DNA of 64,000 bases from Venturia oleaginea. Its lineage: Eukaryota; Ascomycota; Dothideomycetes; Venturiales; Venturiaceae. Below the pieces are notes generated by a model that worked only from the letters and a program-made list of their open reading frames with translations, was not told the origin of the DNA and did no database searches. Positions 9,189-21,455 of this stretch are shown here, piece by piece. The position numbers and the translations under genes are program-made. Where the stretch lies: assembly GCA_013176395.1 (NCBI GenBank), contig JABMLP010000021.1, forward strand, positions 1,054,001 to 1,118,000. Reading direction: 5' to 3'. Position 1 is the first letter of the stretch; each line of letters begins with the position of its first letter.

Positions 9189-11459
9189 TTAGTATTGAGC
9201 TTGATAGAGCCAAAGCGCATCCATTTTGCCCTTGTGAAATTGATGCTTTGTATACAAACTTTGTAGTGTAGGCGTGCAGGGCGGGTATAAGTTTTTAATC
9301 GTCCAACCACGAATGATTTTCGGGAAATCTGCCCAGTTTTGAGACACATCTTCTCCTATGTCCAGTTTCTTGAGGTCCAGTGGATTGTAATCTCGATAAT
9401 AGCGAATCGAAGTCAGTATCTCGTCCAGCACAGCCACATCACCGATGTGCTGTAGTTGTTATTATGTGACGCGGTTTCGCTCCTTGAATTCAGCTTTGGA
9501 TAGATGATGCTGGAGCGCCTGGGAGTTGACTCTTGAATCAACTTGGAAGTTCATGCCGTACATACTATCGATAGACCTGAACTCGTCGTAGCCTATCGTA
9601 GAAAGGCTCCAGAATAGCTGATCTTCGAGGAACCAATCGCTGCGTACGACCGTGGGTTGCCGACGTCCGCCCATCTTTGATTCCACCAACTCAAAATTTC
9701 GCTCGAAACCTCGCTGGAATGGAAGACTGTAATCGAGAAGGCCATTTAGGATATTTAGAAGCTCGGCACACACATCTCAAGCCGTCGTCACCTAAGCTTT
9801 GGCTTTGTCGATGTTCTGCGAGGTGGGCTCAATTCTGCCATCACGAGGGTCAGTCAATCCGATTCGATTTGCAATTCCTCATCTCATCATCAATGACGAT
9901 AAATTTCCGGAAGTGTTGGATTCAATATTACCGGAAACTTATCGACATCGATGAGATGTTGAGCGTCAGGTCTTAAAAGAGGGTTTTGTCGAAGTCATTG
10001 TATAAACATACCTGCTGGCTTCCACAAGGTCGACGAGAAGTTGGCATTCTTTCAATGTCTGGCGAAACCACATCTCGCGACGGATAGGGCAGATGATCAA
10101 CTCGTTGAAATACCATGGCCATTTGTCTTGATAGTCAACGAGCTCGAAAAAGCTGGTCGCATCTAGTTCCTGAACGAGAGATTGTACATAACAGGGGTCG
10201 GTTCGAATCAGGAACAGTTCGTCCGATGCGGCACAGTAGCGATCTGTAACGACTTAAAGAGTTCTCGTTGGGTCAAAGGTTGGTGGGGCCAAGAACTGCT
10301 GATTTAGGTAAGGAGACGAGGTGACCGCGGAGGAAGCACCGAAGCCGAAGAAGCTGTTCTTGATAAGCTGCTTCCCCTTTGGCTGGACCTGGTACAGTCA
10401 GTATCGAAGACAAAGTCAGCATTTGGTTGAACTTACAGTGGGTAGGATCGTGATTGTGCTTTGATCTCCAATTAAGACATCTACCGCCTTGCGAAGAAAT
10501 TGCATCATGCGCTTCTGCGCCGTTAGAATCTGCAAGACCTTGCCGTATCCGACGATCTCCCATCTATGCGCCTTTTCCTTCTCCCATGGCACCATCTTGC
10601 TGTATTCGGGGCCTCGCATGACGACACACTGTTGATTGAACTCAGGAAGTAGGACACCGTAGTGCTCCGCCATGATGAGATTCCACTTATCGAACATGAC
10701 CCATTCTTCAAGTTCAAAGGCGGTTCGAACATGAAAAAGGCCAAGAAGACGCAATGGGTCTCATCGAGGTAGGGAGTAAGCCAGGTGTCTGCATAATTCT
10801 CGAATACAGTCAACTTGGCTATTTTCATGAAGCTACCGACAACGTATTCGCTGAGCCATCGGTGAGCTTCATCGTTCGTATCCGCGTTCACTCGCGGCAT
10901 ATTTTCCATACTAATTTGGATGGAATCTTTGACCTTTCTATCTTCGTCGGTAGTTCGCAATTGGTTGATCAAATGCACGGCAGCGCACCGATTAGGATAG
11001 AGATTGCCGACCTCACGAAGTACAAGAAGTTACTTTTCCTTGCTCTTTTTCTTCCAACGAGATGCAATGAGGTCTGCATGGGAGGCTAGGGCTTGCCGAG
11101 TCTGCAGGAGGTCGGTCTGAATGCTTTTCACAAGGCCAGATATGACCCTGCAGGCAGTGGTGTTGGTGACGGATTGATAGGCCGGGAAGAACTGGTCAAA
11201 GCATATCATGCACGATTGCGGGCATGCGCACGGCTTCGCGGGGGCAGCTGTGAGAGGAGTTCCCATCAGGACACCGCCTTCCCATACGGTATCCTTTTCT
11301 GGTTTGACGGATAGTTAGTGAGCGGCCTCGAGGCAATGGTCCAGTGAAAGGGTGAGAGAGATCCTTCATTCTGACGATTGTAGCCAGCATGGCATGGTAC
11401 TTGAAGTCCTTGTCGGTCATCTTAGGCAACTTCGATCCTTTCGGCTTGGGTTCCATCAT
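9189..11459 (-). pseudogene. Decayed gene of unknown function
   Basis: On the minus strand a protein can be followed through several exons from about 11,459 (MMEPKPKG) down to 9189. The coding signal is clear (for example CAAVHLINQLRTTDEDR, EWVMFDKWNLIMAEHYG, DELFLIRTDPCYVQSL, DWFLEDQLFWSLSTIG), but it is broken by in-frame TAA codons at about 11,030, at 10,254, and twice in a row near 9459-9464, and by a frameshift in a T run near 10,730. Each TAA is one C-to-T change from CAA. A regular 49-bp intron (GTAAGT...CCAG) is kept near 10,390-10,438, and a longer intron starts at about 10,008. I do not recognise the family. If splicing hid the stops the gene could be live, but no splice sites fit. 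Confidence 0.65.
9880..9958. mobile_element. Hairpin element, copy 1 (in an intron)
   Basis: Near-palindrome: CATCTCATCATCAATGACGA pairs with ATCGACATCGATGAGATG through a stem including TTTCCGGAA and TTACCGGAAA. It lies in an intron of the decayed gene at 9.2-11.5 kb. It shares the ATCGATGTCGATAA arm with the copies at 20.6, 21.4 and 52.8 kb. Confidence 0.7.
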
Positions 11460-11650
11460 ATCGCCATATTCGTCCCGAGGACCTAGGTTGCATATATTTG
11501 CAAGGGCGCGATAGACGTATTTAGGAAGGAAGTAGAAGAGGGCTATAAGGTAGATGACGAGACTCAGATAGGATAGTAGATATTTATATTTATCGATAAT
11601 AAAACGAGTCGAGGCGCGCTCTCGCGTAACACGCGTCAAACCCGTGATCT

Positions 11651-11707
11651 GTATTGATAAATTTCTGGCAAGCTTTCGTTTCGGAAATGCCAGAAAATTA
11701 TCAACAT
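11651..11707. mobile_element. Hairpin element, copy 2
   Basis: GTATTGATAAATTTCTGGCA on the left pairs with TGCCAGAAAATTATCAACAT on the right, with a 17-nt loop. It lies about 190 bp upstream of the first readable Met codon of the decayed gene. Same TTTCTGGCA/TGCCAGAAA core as copy 4. Confidence 0.75.
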
Positions 11708-13100
11708 GAAAGTCCCGTTAGGTACTTATCATTAAGGAGAGCTATTTCACCGTTCAATATACCTAGTCAAAAACCTAATAATTCTTCGGTGCCTAGAGAC
11801 CGTTATTCACACTAGGACAGGAGAGTATAACGAGTTCGTGTGATTTGGAACGACTGTAATTAGTCTAGCCATATGCCTACGCTGTCGCAAAATCTGAAGT
11901 CTTAAAACTAAGATATAGATCACTCCTGCGGGCACTATATTCTAACCTTTATGCCATCTTGCACCCAGCGAACATAGTCACCCTCAGTATGTCTGCCAAC
12001 ATTCATTCCCTCTTGTACCGTGCCGTCAGCTCCTCTCGACGAACATGGAGGAAGGTCCAGATATAGCCTCCCCCTCTCCAACATTGTGTATGCATATCTC
12101 GACGCCATTCGGATCGCGCTGTTAAAGGGTGATAGTGTCGACGATTGAGGAACGTCTAGGCTGGAGAATCTTTAGAGAAAAAATGAATGGCAGGACGGGT
12201 CAGAGCCACGACGAAGGGCACACCTGGCGTGTTCTTGATGATCTTGTAGGTATCCTCTCGTTCGAGACGACACAACCTTTTCCCTTTCCACGCTATTGGG
12301 CATGTGTGATACGACCGCTTTGGCCTCCACACACGGAGATTCAGCGTCGGATCTCGTTTGTGGAATTTCTTCGTAGAGCTGGCATGATCCGGTACACGTG
12401 GTGAGATGGGATTTAGAAAGATGCTAAAGTGGCATGCGGAGGCGCCTGCTAAAGACAATATGGACTTTCATCCGTGAGGTGGAAGTCTGCTGGGGTGATC
12501 AGCCAAGTGTCCTGCGATGCAATATGAGCATGCTTCGAGATGTGCTTGTCCTGGCTTGGCGCGTAATGGAGAGGTTTCTGGTGGTGAGTGTTTCTGGATG
12601 CTGGTTGTGAGTGTCTCTGGATGCTGGTTGTGAGTCGGACTTCCTTGCTGCAGGAGTGATGTGGGTGACATAAGCAGAAACGGACCTTCTTCAGCGCTCT
12701 CTACGAAACAAGACCAGCAATGCTTGCAATTCCATCCCTCTCGGGCCTCTGTATCGCATTGGCAGCTGGCACCCACGCCACCCACTCTCCAGCAAACGCG
12801 CTAGACAAGACGAGCCTCAGACATAATAGGAAACAGAGCTGCTCCTGCAGGTGTTGGCGACGCTGATTGGCCTGCCGATATTGCCTGTCCGATCGCACCT
12901 TGGTCGCGCGCCTTCTTTCAACCTTCGTTACCTTCCATTCGCGGGCATGAGACGCCGAGATGGAGCATGAAGCTGCTGAGATGAGGGCAACTTATCTTTT
13001 AGTTCTTACCAACCATTTGGCAGGAAAATGGCCAATGTACGGGGTCGACGGCCATACATAGCATACCACCTTCCCAAGTCCAAGTCCCAGGTCGACTATA

Positions 13101-13190
13101 AAGCCTCGATACGCTCCTATATGAAGCCTCGATACGCTCCTATATGAAGCCTTGATACGCTCTATATGAAGCCTTGAACCGCTCTGTTTA
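13101..13190. repeat. 23-bp tandem repeats upstream of the sedolisin gene
   Basis: Nearly four copies of AAGCCTCGATACGCTCCTAT plus ATG, at 13,101, 13,124, 13,147 and 13,169; later copies carry C-to-T changes and a 1-bp deletion. They end about 175 bp before the ATG. Confidence 0.85.
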
Positions 13191-13365
13191 CCCTTCATTG
13201 CTATCCTTGTTCTTGCGCGCATTTTTCCGCCTCAATCAACAACGGGATTAACGTTTGTGCTAGAAGAGAGAGATCGAACCTCTGGCCAGCTTCATTCCTT
13301 CCCACTCCGTCCTTTATTCCTTTCAAGCCCGTCCTCCTTCCTCATCCTCCCTCAATTCCTCCATC

Positions 13366-15294
13366 ATGAGGTCATTTCTACTCGGATTTGCCTTGTTTGG
13401 CAGCAGCGCCCTCAGTCTCGCCCTCCAAAAGCGCTTCCCGGCCTCGACATACTCAATCAAGGAGTCGCACTCGGTCCCAAGGTCATGGAAAAGAGTTGCA
13501 CCTGCCCCAGCTGATCATACCATCAACTTGAGCATCGGTCTTACCCAAGGTCGATTCGATGAGCTCGAAAAGAGCCTTTACGAAGGTGGGTCGAGGATTC
13601 AACACACCGAAGACACTTCTTACTGACATACAACAGTCTCCGATCCAGATCATCCTCGATATGGACAACATCTTTCATCCGAGGAGGTCAAGGCCTTGGT
13701 GAAGCCAAAGGAAGAAACCTCAAAACTCGTTCACGCTTGGCTCGCCGACAATGGCATCTCCAGCGACCGTCTTTCTTACAGCCCGAGCGGAGACTGGATC
13801 AAATGTCACATGACTGTCGGTGACGCCAACAAGCTTTTAAGCACTTCGTATTCCACTTACCAGCGCGAGACTGATGGCGCCGTGGTCGTTCGCACCCCCG
13901 AATTTTCCGTGCCACGGGAATTGCACCAACACATCGCGACAATCCAGCCAACCAACTCTTTCATGACCGCCAATCCAAGGAAGTCAACTTTGATGCCCTC
14001 AACTTTAAATGCCGCCGAGATAGCCGTGGCCAAACAGCAATTCCAGGTTGATCCAGTGAAGCCTGCGAGCAACGCTCCTGGGGCTGCTTCTGGGCTTGCT
14101 TCTGTAGCTGAGGCCTGCGCTGGCGCTTTTATGGTTGCAAAATGCTTGCGCACTCTCTATGGTAGCATCAATTACGTTCCAAAATCGACCAACAAGACCT
14201 CTATGGGAATAGCCAATTACCTTGGCGAGCTCAACCTTCGTTCTGATGCCAAGATCTACCTTGAGAAATACCGGCCTGAAGCCGTGGCTGGTGCCGCCGA
14301 ATTCAAGCAAATCTCCATCGACGGAGGAACCGTTGATCAAACGCTGAATTCTACGCATATTTCAGGCTCGACCGGTATTGAGGGAGCTCTTGATGTGCAG
14401 ACTATGCTTGGAATCGCCTGGCCAATACCTCTCATCACGTACAGCACTGGTGGACCTCAACCTGGATTCAAACCCGACCAAGCGACCCCAACCAACAGCA
14501 ACGAGCCATATCTCGCATGGGTTCAACACATGCTTGCTTCTGATTCGATTCCAAGTGTTATCAGTACCTCCTACGGTGATGACGAGCAAACCGTTTCTCC
14601 CCAGTACGCCAAGTCTGTTTGTGACGCTTTTGCTCAGCTCGGCGCCAAAGGTATCTCCCTCCTCTTTTCCAGCGGGGATAATGGTGTCGGTAATGATGGC
14701 GCCTGCTTCTCCAACAATGGCACCAATGCAAAGACTTTCCTACCTTCATTCCCAGCATCGTGTCCCTACGTCACGACAATTGGTGGGACGTACAAGACTG
14801 CACCTGAAATTGCGGCCAAGGATGGCGGTTTCACTTCTGGAGGTGGTTTCTCGGATTACTTTGCTCGACCTGCTTATCAAGAGGCTGCTGTTACTGAGTA
14901 CCTGACCGCCAACCAGAAATTCCCCCAGTATGCTGGTCTTTTCAACCTCAGTGGACGCGCGTATCCAGATATCTCCGCTCAGTCTGTGGCTTTTGCCACC
15001 GTTTGGAATGGCGATGTTACCGCTGTTGATGGAACTAGTGCCTCCAGTCCTGCCGCTGCTGCCGTGCTTGTTCTTGTCAACGATGCGTTACTTGCTGCCG
15101 GCAAACCCGTGCTGGGCTTCTTGAACCCATGGTTGTACAAGGGGGGAAGTGCTGCTTTCACGGATGTTACAAGTGGGAGCACTGCTGGTTGCCAGACTAC
15201 TGGATTCCCAGCGGGTAAGGGATGGGATGCTGTTACTGGGTTCGGCACACCGTTTTTCCCCAAGATTTTGACCCAGTTGGGTTTGAGTGCTTAA
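13366..15294 (+). CDS. Secreted sedolisin (tripeptidyl-peptidase-like, S53)
   Basis: Acid serine-carboxyl peptidase of the sedolisin family, 625 residues in two exons (13,366-13,585 and 13,637-15,294; 51-bp intron). A hydrophobic signal peptide (SFLLGFALFGSSALSLA) starts at residue 2. An activation prodomain follows (DHPRYGQHLSSEEVKALVKP) and then the mature enzyme. Catalytic Glu and Asp are four residues apart in GIEGALDVQTM, the oxyanion Asp is in SSGDNGVG, and the nucleophile Ser is in VDGTSASSPAAAA. The C-terminal Ca2+ site is suggested by FTDVTSGS and GWDAVTGFGTP. Such enzymes are secreted and digest protein at acidic pH. The gene stands alone; 23-bp repeats lie upstream. Confidence 0.95.
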
Positions 15295-15452
15295 GGGCGA
15301 GGAAACGAAATCTTTTATCTATAACCTTTATTTTAGAACTTTTTTGGGGACGCATGTCATATCGAAGTAATTTACTAATGTGCATCATTGCTGTGAATAC
15401 TTTACTAACAAGCGGTGCCACGCTCTGAACAATGCCGTTACTAAATCTCCTG

Positions 15453-17118
15453 TTACACCTTGACAGTTACAGGCCGCTTATTTTCGTCATAATCAACAGC
15501 CTTGCCGTCAATGAGCTCGATGTTGCGAGGGTCAGGCTCACCGAATTTGATCGCAATTTCTTCCAGTGGAATTCCCTTTGTCTCCACCCACGAAAACCAC
15601 ACGACAACGAAGAAGACAATATCGATGACGGCATTGACCATGAAAAACTTCCATCCCAGAGATGCCATCGCGTATGGCATGGCAAAGGAGTATGACAATC
15701 TGATAATCTGGTTAGTTCGGTGGTTGAAAGGTAGGATTATGAACTGACCCGCCAACACAGTCGAAGAGGCGGAAAACACTTATACCGGCTGTTCGTATGG
15801 AGTAGTGCATGATCTCTGGGGCGTATACGGTCGTCAATGGTGTGACTGAGATTGAGTATAGTCCTTGGAATATGAAGATGAAGGCGATGGTGCCGTAGAT
15901 ACCGCTGCTGTTCGTGCTGGTGCCATAGACTGTGGTATGATTAGTTTGCATTTATCTGGTAGGACGAAATTCGACATACCCTTTGTCATTGCCCCGACCG
16001 CGAACAGACAGATCGCCATGCCGAGGACGCTCCAGAGCATTTGTGGGCGCCGTCCGATGATATCGAGTAGGTAGCTTCCGGCTACAGCGACTACGAAGCA
16101 CCAGCAGTTTAGGATGACGTTGATCTGGAGCTGGGTTGTCGAGTTTGTGATTCCAGCCAGGTTTAACATGTCTCCCAGATAAAACGAGGCAACGAAATTA
16201 CCCAATGTCTCCAACATAAGCCCGAATGAGATGCAAATGAAAAGCCGCTGCAAGTTCGGCTTTCCGGTCGTGATTTCCTTCCATGGGTTACTCGGGTACG
16301 TCTCCTTCTCATACATAATCGCAGATCTAATCTCCGTATAAATCGCCTTCGTCTCCGAACTCTCCACATCCGTCTGACAATAAACAATCGCCAACGTCTC
16401 CCTCGCCTCTTCATCCTTCCCATTCGCAATAAGCCATCTCGGACTCTCGGGCACGAATGGTAAGAAACAGAGGGAAAGGATACTAGGCACACACTGCAAA
16501 ATGGCAGGTAACCGCCACGCCCACGTCGACCCAATCCCCACAGCCCCCAAATTCACACCCGCCGAAACCAAAGAACCGACATAGTAACAACTGAAAAATA
16601 ACCCTAGGATAAACCCCCTCCGATCCGGTTTCACAATCTCGCTGACGAGTGTCGGGGCGCCGCCGGAGGATATCTGCGAGCCGAATCCGGTGATTATACG
16701 GCCGATGATGAACATGGCTGGGTTTTGGGCCGCGGTTGTGATGATGGCGGCGATGATGCAGAAGATGGCTGAGACGGTGATTGTGGCTTTTCGACCGTGG
16801 GTGTCGGGGATGTATTGGATGAAGGGGGTTGCGAGGATGTGGCCTATCCAGGAGCCGGCGGTGAGGAGGGCTTGGGTTTGGGAGGTAAGGTGGAAGTAAC
16901 TTCTGTATTGGGGGAGGATGTTTAGGCCGCTCATCATGCTGCTATCGTAGCCTAGGGTCTGTGGTTTTTTATTTATTGTTTAGTTGGAGGGAATGGAGTG
17001 AGGGGAGACTGGTACTAACGCAGGAGTTTACGACGGTGGTTATTAGGAGCATTATCATTAGAGTTGTTTTGTTTGTTGGGACATATTTTGAGACGTGTTT
17101 TCGTGAGAGGGTTGCCAT
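15453..17118 (-). CDS. MFS sugar-type transporter
   Basis: Membrane transporter of the sugar porter group of the major facilitator superfamily, 501 residues. Exons: 17,118-17,020, 16,958-15,980, 15,929-15,749 and 15,699-15,453, all with GT-AG introns. Family marks are TLGYDSSMMSGLN in the first helix region, HGRKATI between helices 2 and 3, PESPRWLIANGKDEEA after helix 6, GRRPQ between helices 8 and 9, and VETKGIPLEEI at the C-terminal end. Twelve hydrophobic segments are visible. The closest style is the fungal hexose/lactose-permease-like group; the substrate cannot be told. Convergent with the sedolisin gene; divergent from the DUF1479 gene with a shared 0.67-kb upstream region. Confidence 0.92.
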
Positions 17119-17790
17119 CTTGGTGGCTGGGTGAGGATTGGGGTGATTGGAGATGACAGGATAATAGACAGACCTTTCATACTCTCATATGATTTTACTC
17201 TTTATGGGCAGTCAGAATCGCGGCATTGAGAGGTTGGGCGGGGATGATATCCGCATGATAAGAACTACGAAGTTCATCCTTATCATGACAGCCTTCTCAG
17301 CCTTGCCCCTGCGTCCGCTCCCCATGCTTCCCGCTCCACTATCCCTTCAGCAAGAATATAAAAATTCCCCATCGCCAGTTAGCAACACAGACAACAACAA
17401 TCAGCACCGAAAAATAGACCAGCACCCCATCTTCGATTTTCCCATGTGCTTATCACGGCCATGATATTCTTGTACGGGATCACAAACTCCTCAAGTTATG
17501 TTGAGGTTCACTCACCACGGGAAGACCCAAACCTCCTTCCCTTCCCCACTCTCCCCATGCTCCCATGGAGAATCCCAGCAGCGATTACAGACACCCGACG
17601 GTCTTTGTCCCGAGTTATCCGATAAAGCCCACCCACCTTCTTGAGTTCCTTTATCGGAGACGGACGACTACATTACATCAACCCCAACAATGCAATCTCC
17701 AACCCATTCATCCCCCCATCCACCAACCGCTCAAATTCCCCCCGAATTATCAACACAGCCCATCTACCATAGATTTTCTTTAAAAAAAAA
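17119..17790. promoter_or_regulatory. Shared upstream region of two divergent genes
   Basis: 672 bp between the MFS start and the DUF1479 start. It becomes C/T- and A-rich toward 17,790, ending in a run of A directly before the ATG, typical of fungal 5' leaders. No other gene seen. Co-regulation of the two genes is possible but only inferred. Confidence 0.5.
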
Positions 17791-19327
17791 ATGCCTGGAA
17801 TAACAACAAAAGCAGAATGGCCCGCCTGGCAAGAATTCACATACACAAGAGACCTCGCCGCAACCCTCTCAAAAGACCCCGCCTACGCCAAAACAAAAGC
17901 CTCCATAATCTCTGAGTTCGGCGAACACAACCTCCGTAAAAGCTGGCTGGAAACATGCAAGGCCCTAAAACCCACAACCGACGAACTGCAAACAAAAGGA
18001 ACCAGCATAATCCCCACCCTCCACATCACCTCCGTCCTCACAAACACCGTCCCAGAAAGCACAAAGGACGAGATCCGCGCCCGCGGAGCCTTCATAGTCC
18101 GCCAAGTGATTCCTCGCCACGAGGCCGACGAGGCCTTCGCCGAGTTGAAAGAATACGTGCACGGCGAGGCGAATAGGGGGAAAGTGGGGGGTTGGCCTGA
18201 GGATACCCCTAGTATTTTGCGACTGTACAATTCGCCCACGCAGAATAAACTGAGGAGTCATGCGAACCAGATGGCGTTGATGAGGTGGATTAATAATTTG
18301 TGGGAGTGGGATGAGGACGAGGAGACGAGTGGCGAGGTCAGTGCCGAGCCGTTGGTTTATGCCGACGGGGTTCGGATTCGACCGCCGCAGCAGCCGTTTT
18401 TGGGCTTGGGGCCTGTATGTGTACTTCCTCTTTTTCCCTTTCCCTACCCTTCTCTTCCCCATCACCTTCCCTCCCCTCAAAACTCCGTCCAAACACCACT
18501 AACCCCATTCCCCGCAAAAAAGCATATAGACGCCGGCTCCCTCTGCCGCTGGGCCGACCCCGACTACCGCAAAACATACTCCCAAATCTTCTCCGGCTCC
18601 CCCTCAACACACAACCCCTTCAACCTCTCCCTCCGCAAAAACGCAAACCAAATGCTCTACCCCGGCGGCGGCCAATCAACCGTCCTCCGCTGTTTCCAAG
18701 GCTGGACGGCCCTATCCCGCACGGCGCCGCGCGAGGGTACGATCCGTCTCTTCCCAGCTATCAAATGGCAAATAGCTTATGTACTTCTTCGACCATTTTT
18801 CAAGGAACCGGAGGATAAGAGTAAGATTTTGGATGCCGAGGCATGGGGGTTCGATGAGGGGGGGGATTGGTTTCCTGGGACGGTGAAGGAGACGAGTCAG
18901 TATGTTTCTGCGGGGAGTCATCCTCACCTTCGGTTGAAGGATTGTCTTGTTTATGCTCCTGAAATGGAGGCGGGTGATACTGTTTGGTGGCATGCTGATG
19001 TAAGTTGTCGACTTAATTTTCATTTCTCTCTTACCTTCTTTTCCTTCCATACTCTGCCCTTATTTCTGACGAGATTAGATGTGCCATGCGGTAGACGCCG
19101 AACACATCGGGACAACCGATGCAGCGGTCGCCTACATAGCCGCCACACCCACCACAAAATTAAACAAGGAATACATGGCTCGTCAATACGCGCAAATGTC
19201 AAAGGGGTTGCCACCACCTGATTTTTGTAGTAAGACGGATGCGAAGATGGAGAGTGAGACTGAGTTGGCGGGATATGAGGGATTTTCAAAGGATGAAAAG
19301 CTATGGAAGGCTCTGATGGGTTTGTGA
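17791..19327 (+). CDS. DUF1479 family protein, probable 2-oxoglutarate/Fe(II) dioxygenase fold
   Basis: 449 residues in three exons (17,791-18,414, 18,523-18,999, 19,079-19,327). The protein matches the DUF1479 family (bacterial YbiU and many fungal members), thought to adopt a cupin/2OG-dioxygenase fold. A likely metal triad is His and Asp in HIDAGSLCRW, at the start of exon 2, plus a His in WWHADMCHAVDAEHIG that straddles the second intron. GGGQSTVLRCFQGWTAL and GTIRLFPAIKWQIAYVLLRPFF are strongly family-like. The substrate is unknown. The upstream A-rich leader and the first ATG after it support the chosen start. Confidence 0.88.
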
Positions 19328-19650
19328 GCAGTGAAAGAGATGAAAGAAATGCCAAAAAGAAGAGTCTGTACAGAATGAGAAACCGATAAGGAACCGGGTA
19401 TATGGGAAATTGAATGTGTTGGAAATAATTCTGCAATCACGTCGTGTAGACGATCACTTGGATCAGATAATGAAGCTGTTTGTATGAGACTAATCAAGTG
19501 AAGACCAGGAAATCTAGCCATAGGATAGGGATAAGAAAGTAGGAAAGCGACTTCGTCTTCTTCTCCATACAACTCAGACACTTGCCATTTGGAGAGATGC
19601 GAGCCTAGACGTCTGCTCCATGCAAGCAAGAAATTCGAAGCGATACAAAC
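19328..19650. other. Short convergent intergenic region, nothing seen
   Basis: 323 bp between the stop codons of the DUF1479 gene and NNT. It should hold both 3' ends; no other structure noticed. Confidence 0.5.
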
Positions 19651-20580
19651 CTAAACAAGCATAGCTGCCTTCTGCTTGTCGTCCAAAGACTGTTTGATAG
19701 CTATGGATACTAAGTCAGTATGGTGTTCCTCCAGATAAGTGTAAAAACTTACCGTCACATGTTGTCTTCGCGTCTCCAAACAGCATCTTCGTGCCCGGCA
19801 TGAAGAACATCGGATTCGGAACATCGGCTAGTAGAATTGGATTAGTTAAGATCCACAATGGGCAGCGATAATTCATACCATAGCCAGAAGACATCCCACG
19901 CTTCATCACAATGACCTGCTTGCTCTTCCATGCGTGCAAAACCGGCATACCAGCGATGGGTGATCCAGGCTCCAATGCGATGGGATTAACCGTGTCATTC
20001 GCACCAATGACAAGGGTCAGATCGGTGTCGTTGAAGTCATCGTTGATCTCGTCCATTTCCAAGACAATGTCGTAAGGTACCGAAGCTTCGGCGAGGAGTA
20101 CATTGCACTGGCCCGGCATTCTACCAGCGACAGGATGAATGGCAAAACGCACTTTGATGCCTTTGGCTCGAAGCATTTGTGTGATCTCCGCGATTGGGTA
20201 CTGAGCTTTTGCAACTGCCATTCCGTAGCCGACAACAATGATGACGCTCTCGGCGTTGGTGAGGGCTTCCACTGTATCTTCAACTGTTGTCGGTATCACC
20301 GTTCCTTCAACAGCGGGGCCGGTAGGTTCTGCCTGCGCTATGCCGCCAAAGAGGACGTTGGTTAAGGATCGGTTCATTGCCACGCACATAATATAAGATA
20401 GAATCGAGCCACTGACTCCAATCAGAGAACCGACAGTCGTCAGTAGAGGATTGCTCAGCATTAGTCCTTCTGCAAGCAATGCGAATCCAGAGTACGCATT
20501 CAGCACAGTAATGACCACTGTAAATGTCAGTATAAACATTCTGATGGGCATTGGATAACCACTCCTCAATCTCAATCCGT

Positions 20581-20633
20581 ATCGATGAATTTCTGGCGAA
20601 CATCAAAATCTGAGCCGCCAAAGATTTATCGAT
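20581..20633. mobile_element. Hairpin element, copy 3 (in an NNT intron)
   Basis: ATCGATGAATTTCTGGCG on the left pairs with CGCCAAAGATTTATCGAT on the right; the flanks from 20,575 to 20,640 add further weak pairing. It sits near the middle of the 164-bp NNT intron 20,518-20,681. Confidence 0.75.
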
Positions 20634-21390
20634 ATCGATCTAAATCTAAGAGATGCTGACGTGAGAGCGTTTGACATTTACCAGGCATATCCGCGCCACC
20701 AATCGCGGCTGTCGTGGTGTAACCCTTGAGGAAGCTAAGGGCTGCATTCGCGGATAGTGCTGCAGCTGCTATCATAGGAGATCCAGGCGCTAGTGTAAAG
20801 AAGACTCCCATTGTTCCAACGTTGGCTGCTAGCATCGATCCGTTGATCGCATGTCGTCCAGGCAGCTTTAGTGGTTTGGAGGACATACGACCGGCGAGCT
20901 TCATATATGCCACGATAGATCCAGTGAACGTTACACCTCCGATTAGAACCCCTAAATAGCCAGTAACCATGTGCAGCATCGAGATGTCGGTCTCAATTTG
21001 AGCCATGACCATACCGATACTGGTCAGTACTGCAGCCAAACCTACCACCGAGTGGAGAGCAGCGACGGTCTGAGGGAGCTCAGTTGGTGAGATTCGGAGG
21101 CCAATCCTCGCTCCCACTAGTGATCCAAGGATCGCAAGTCCACCGAGCTGCGCAAACATCTCTGGAGAGAACCCTGCGGCAGCCAGAGACGCAAGAATGC
21201 CTGTGGCGACACCAATGATACCTAGAAGATTGCCGCGACGCGCAGTGGCTTGCGCAGCTAGTCCGGAGAGTGAAAGAATGCAAAGAACGCTACTTGCAAG
21301 GTAGCCCGCCTGAACCATGCCGTTCATATCGCCCGAAGTTGCTGCAGCCACGCGGGTTAGTTGATGATTTCGGTTTGAAATCGCCTTGGG

Positions 21391-21455
21391 ATCGATGCTG
21401 ACGCATTTCTGGCAATTTTGATTTTGAACTTTGCCAGAAATTTATTGACGCCGAT
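21391..21455. mobile_element. Hairpin element, copy 4 (in an NNT intron)
   Basis: ATCGATGCTGACGCATTTCT followed by GGCAA pairs with TTGCC followed by AGAAATTTATTGACGCCGAT, around a 15-nt loop. It sits in the middle of the 167-bp NNT intron 21,342-21,508. Confidence 0.8.

Larger units (their letters stand above)
11460..13365. other. Intergenic, no gene seen; several short repeats
   Basis: No reading frame with believable protein. It contains hairpin copy 2, two 23-bp direct repeats at 12,584-12,629 (unit GTGAGTGTTTCTGGATGCTG plus GTT), the tandem repeats at 13,101-13,190, and a C/T-rich tract at about 13,290-13,365 that is probably the sedolisin promoter and 5' UTR. Confidence 0.55.
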
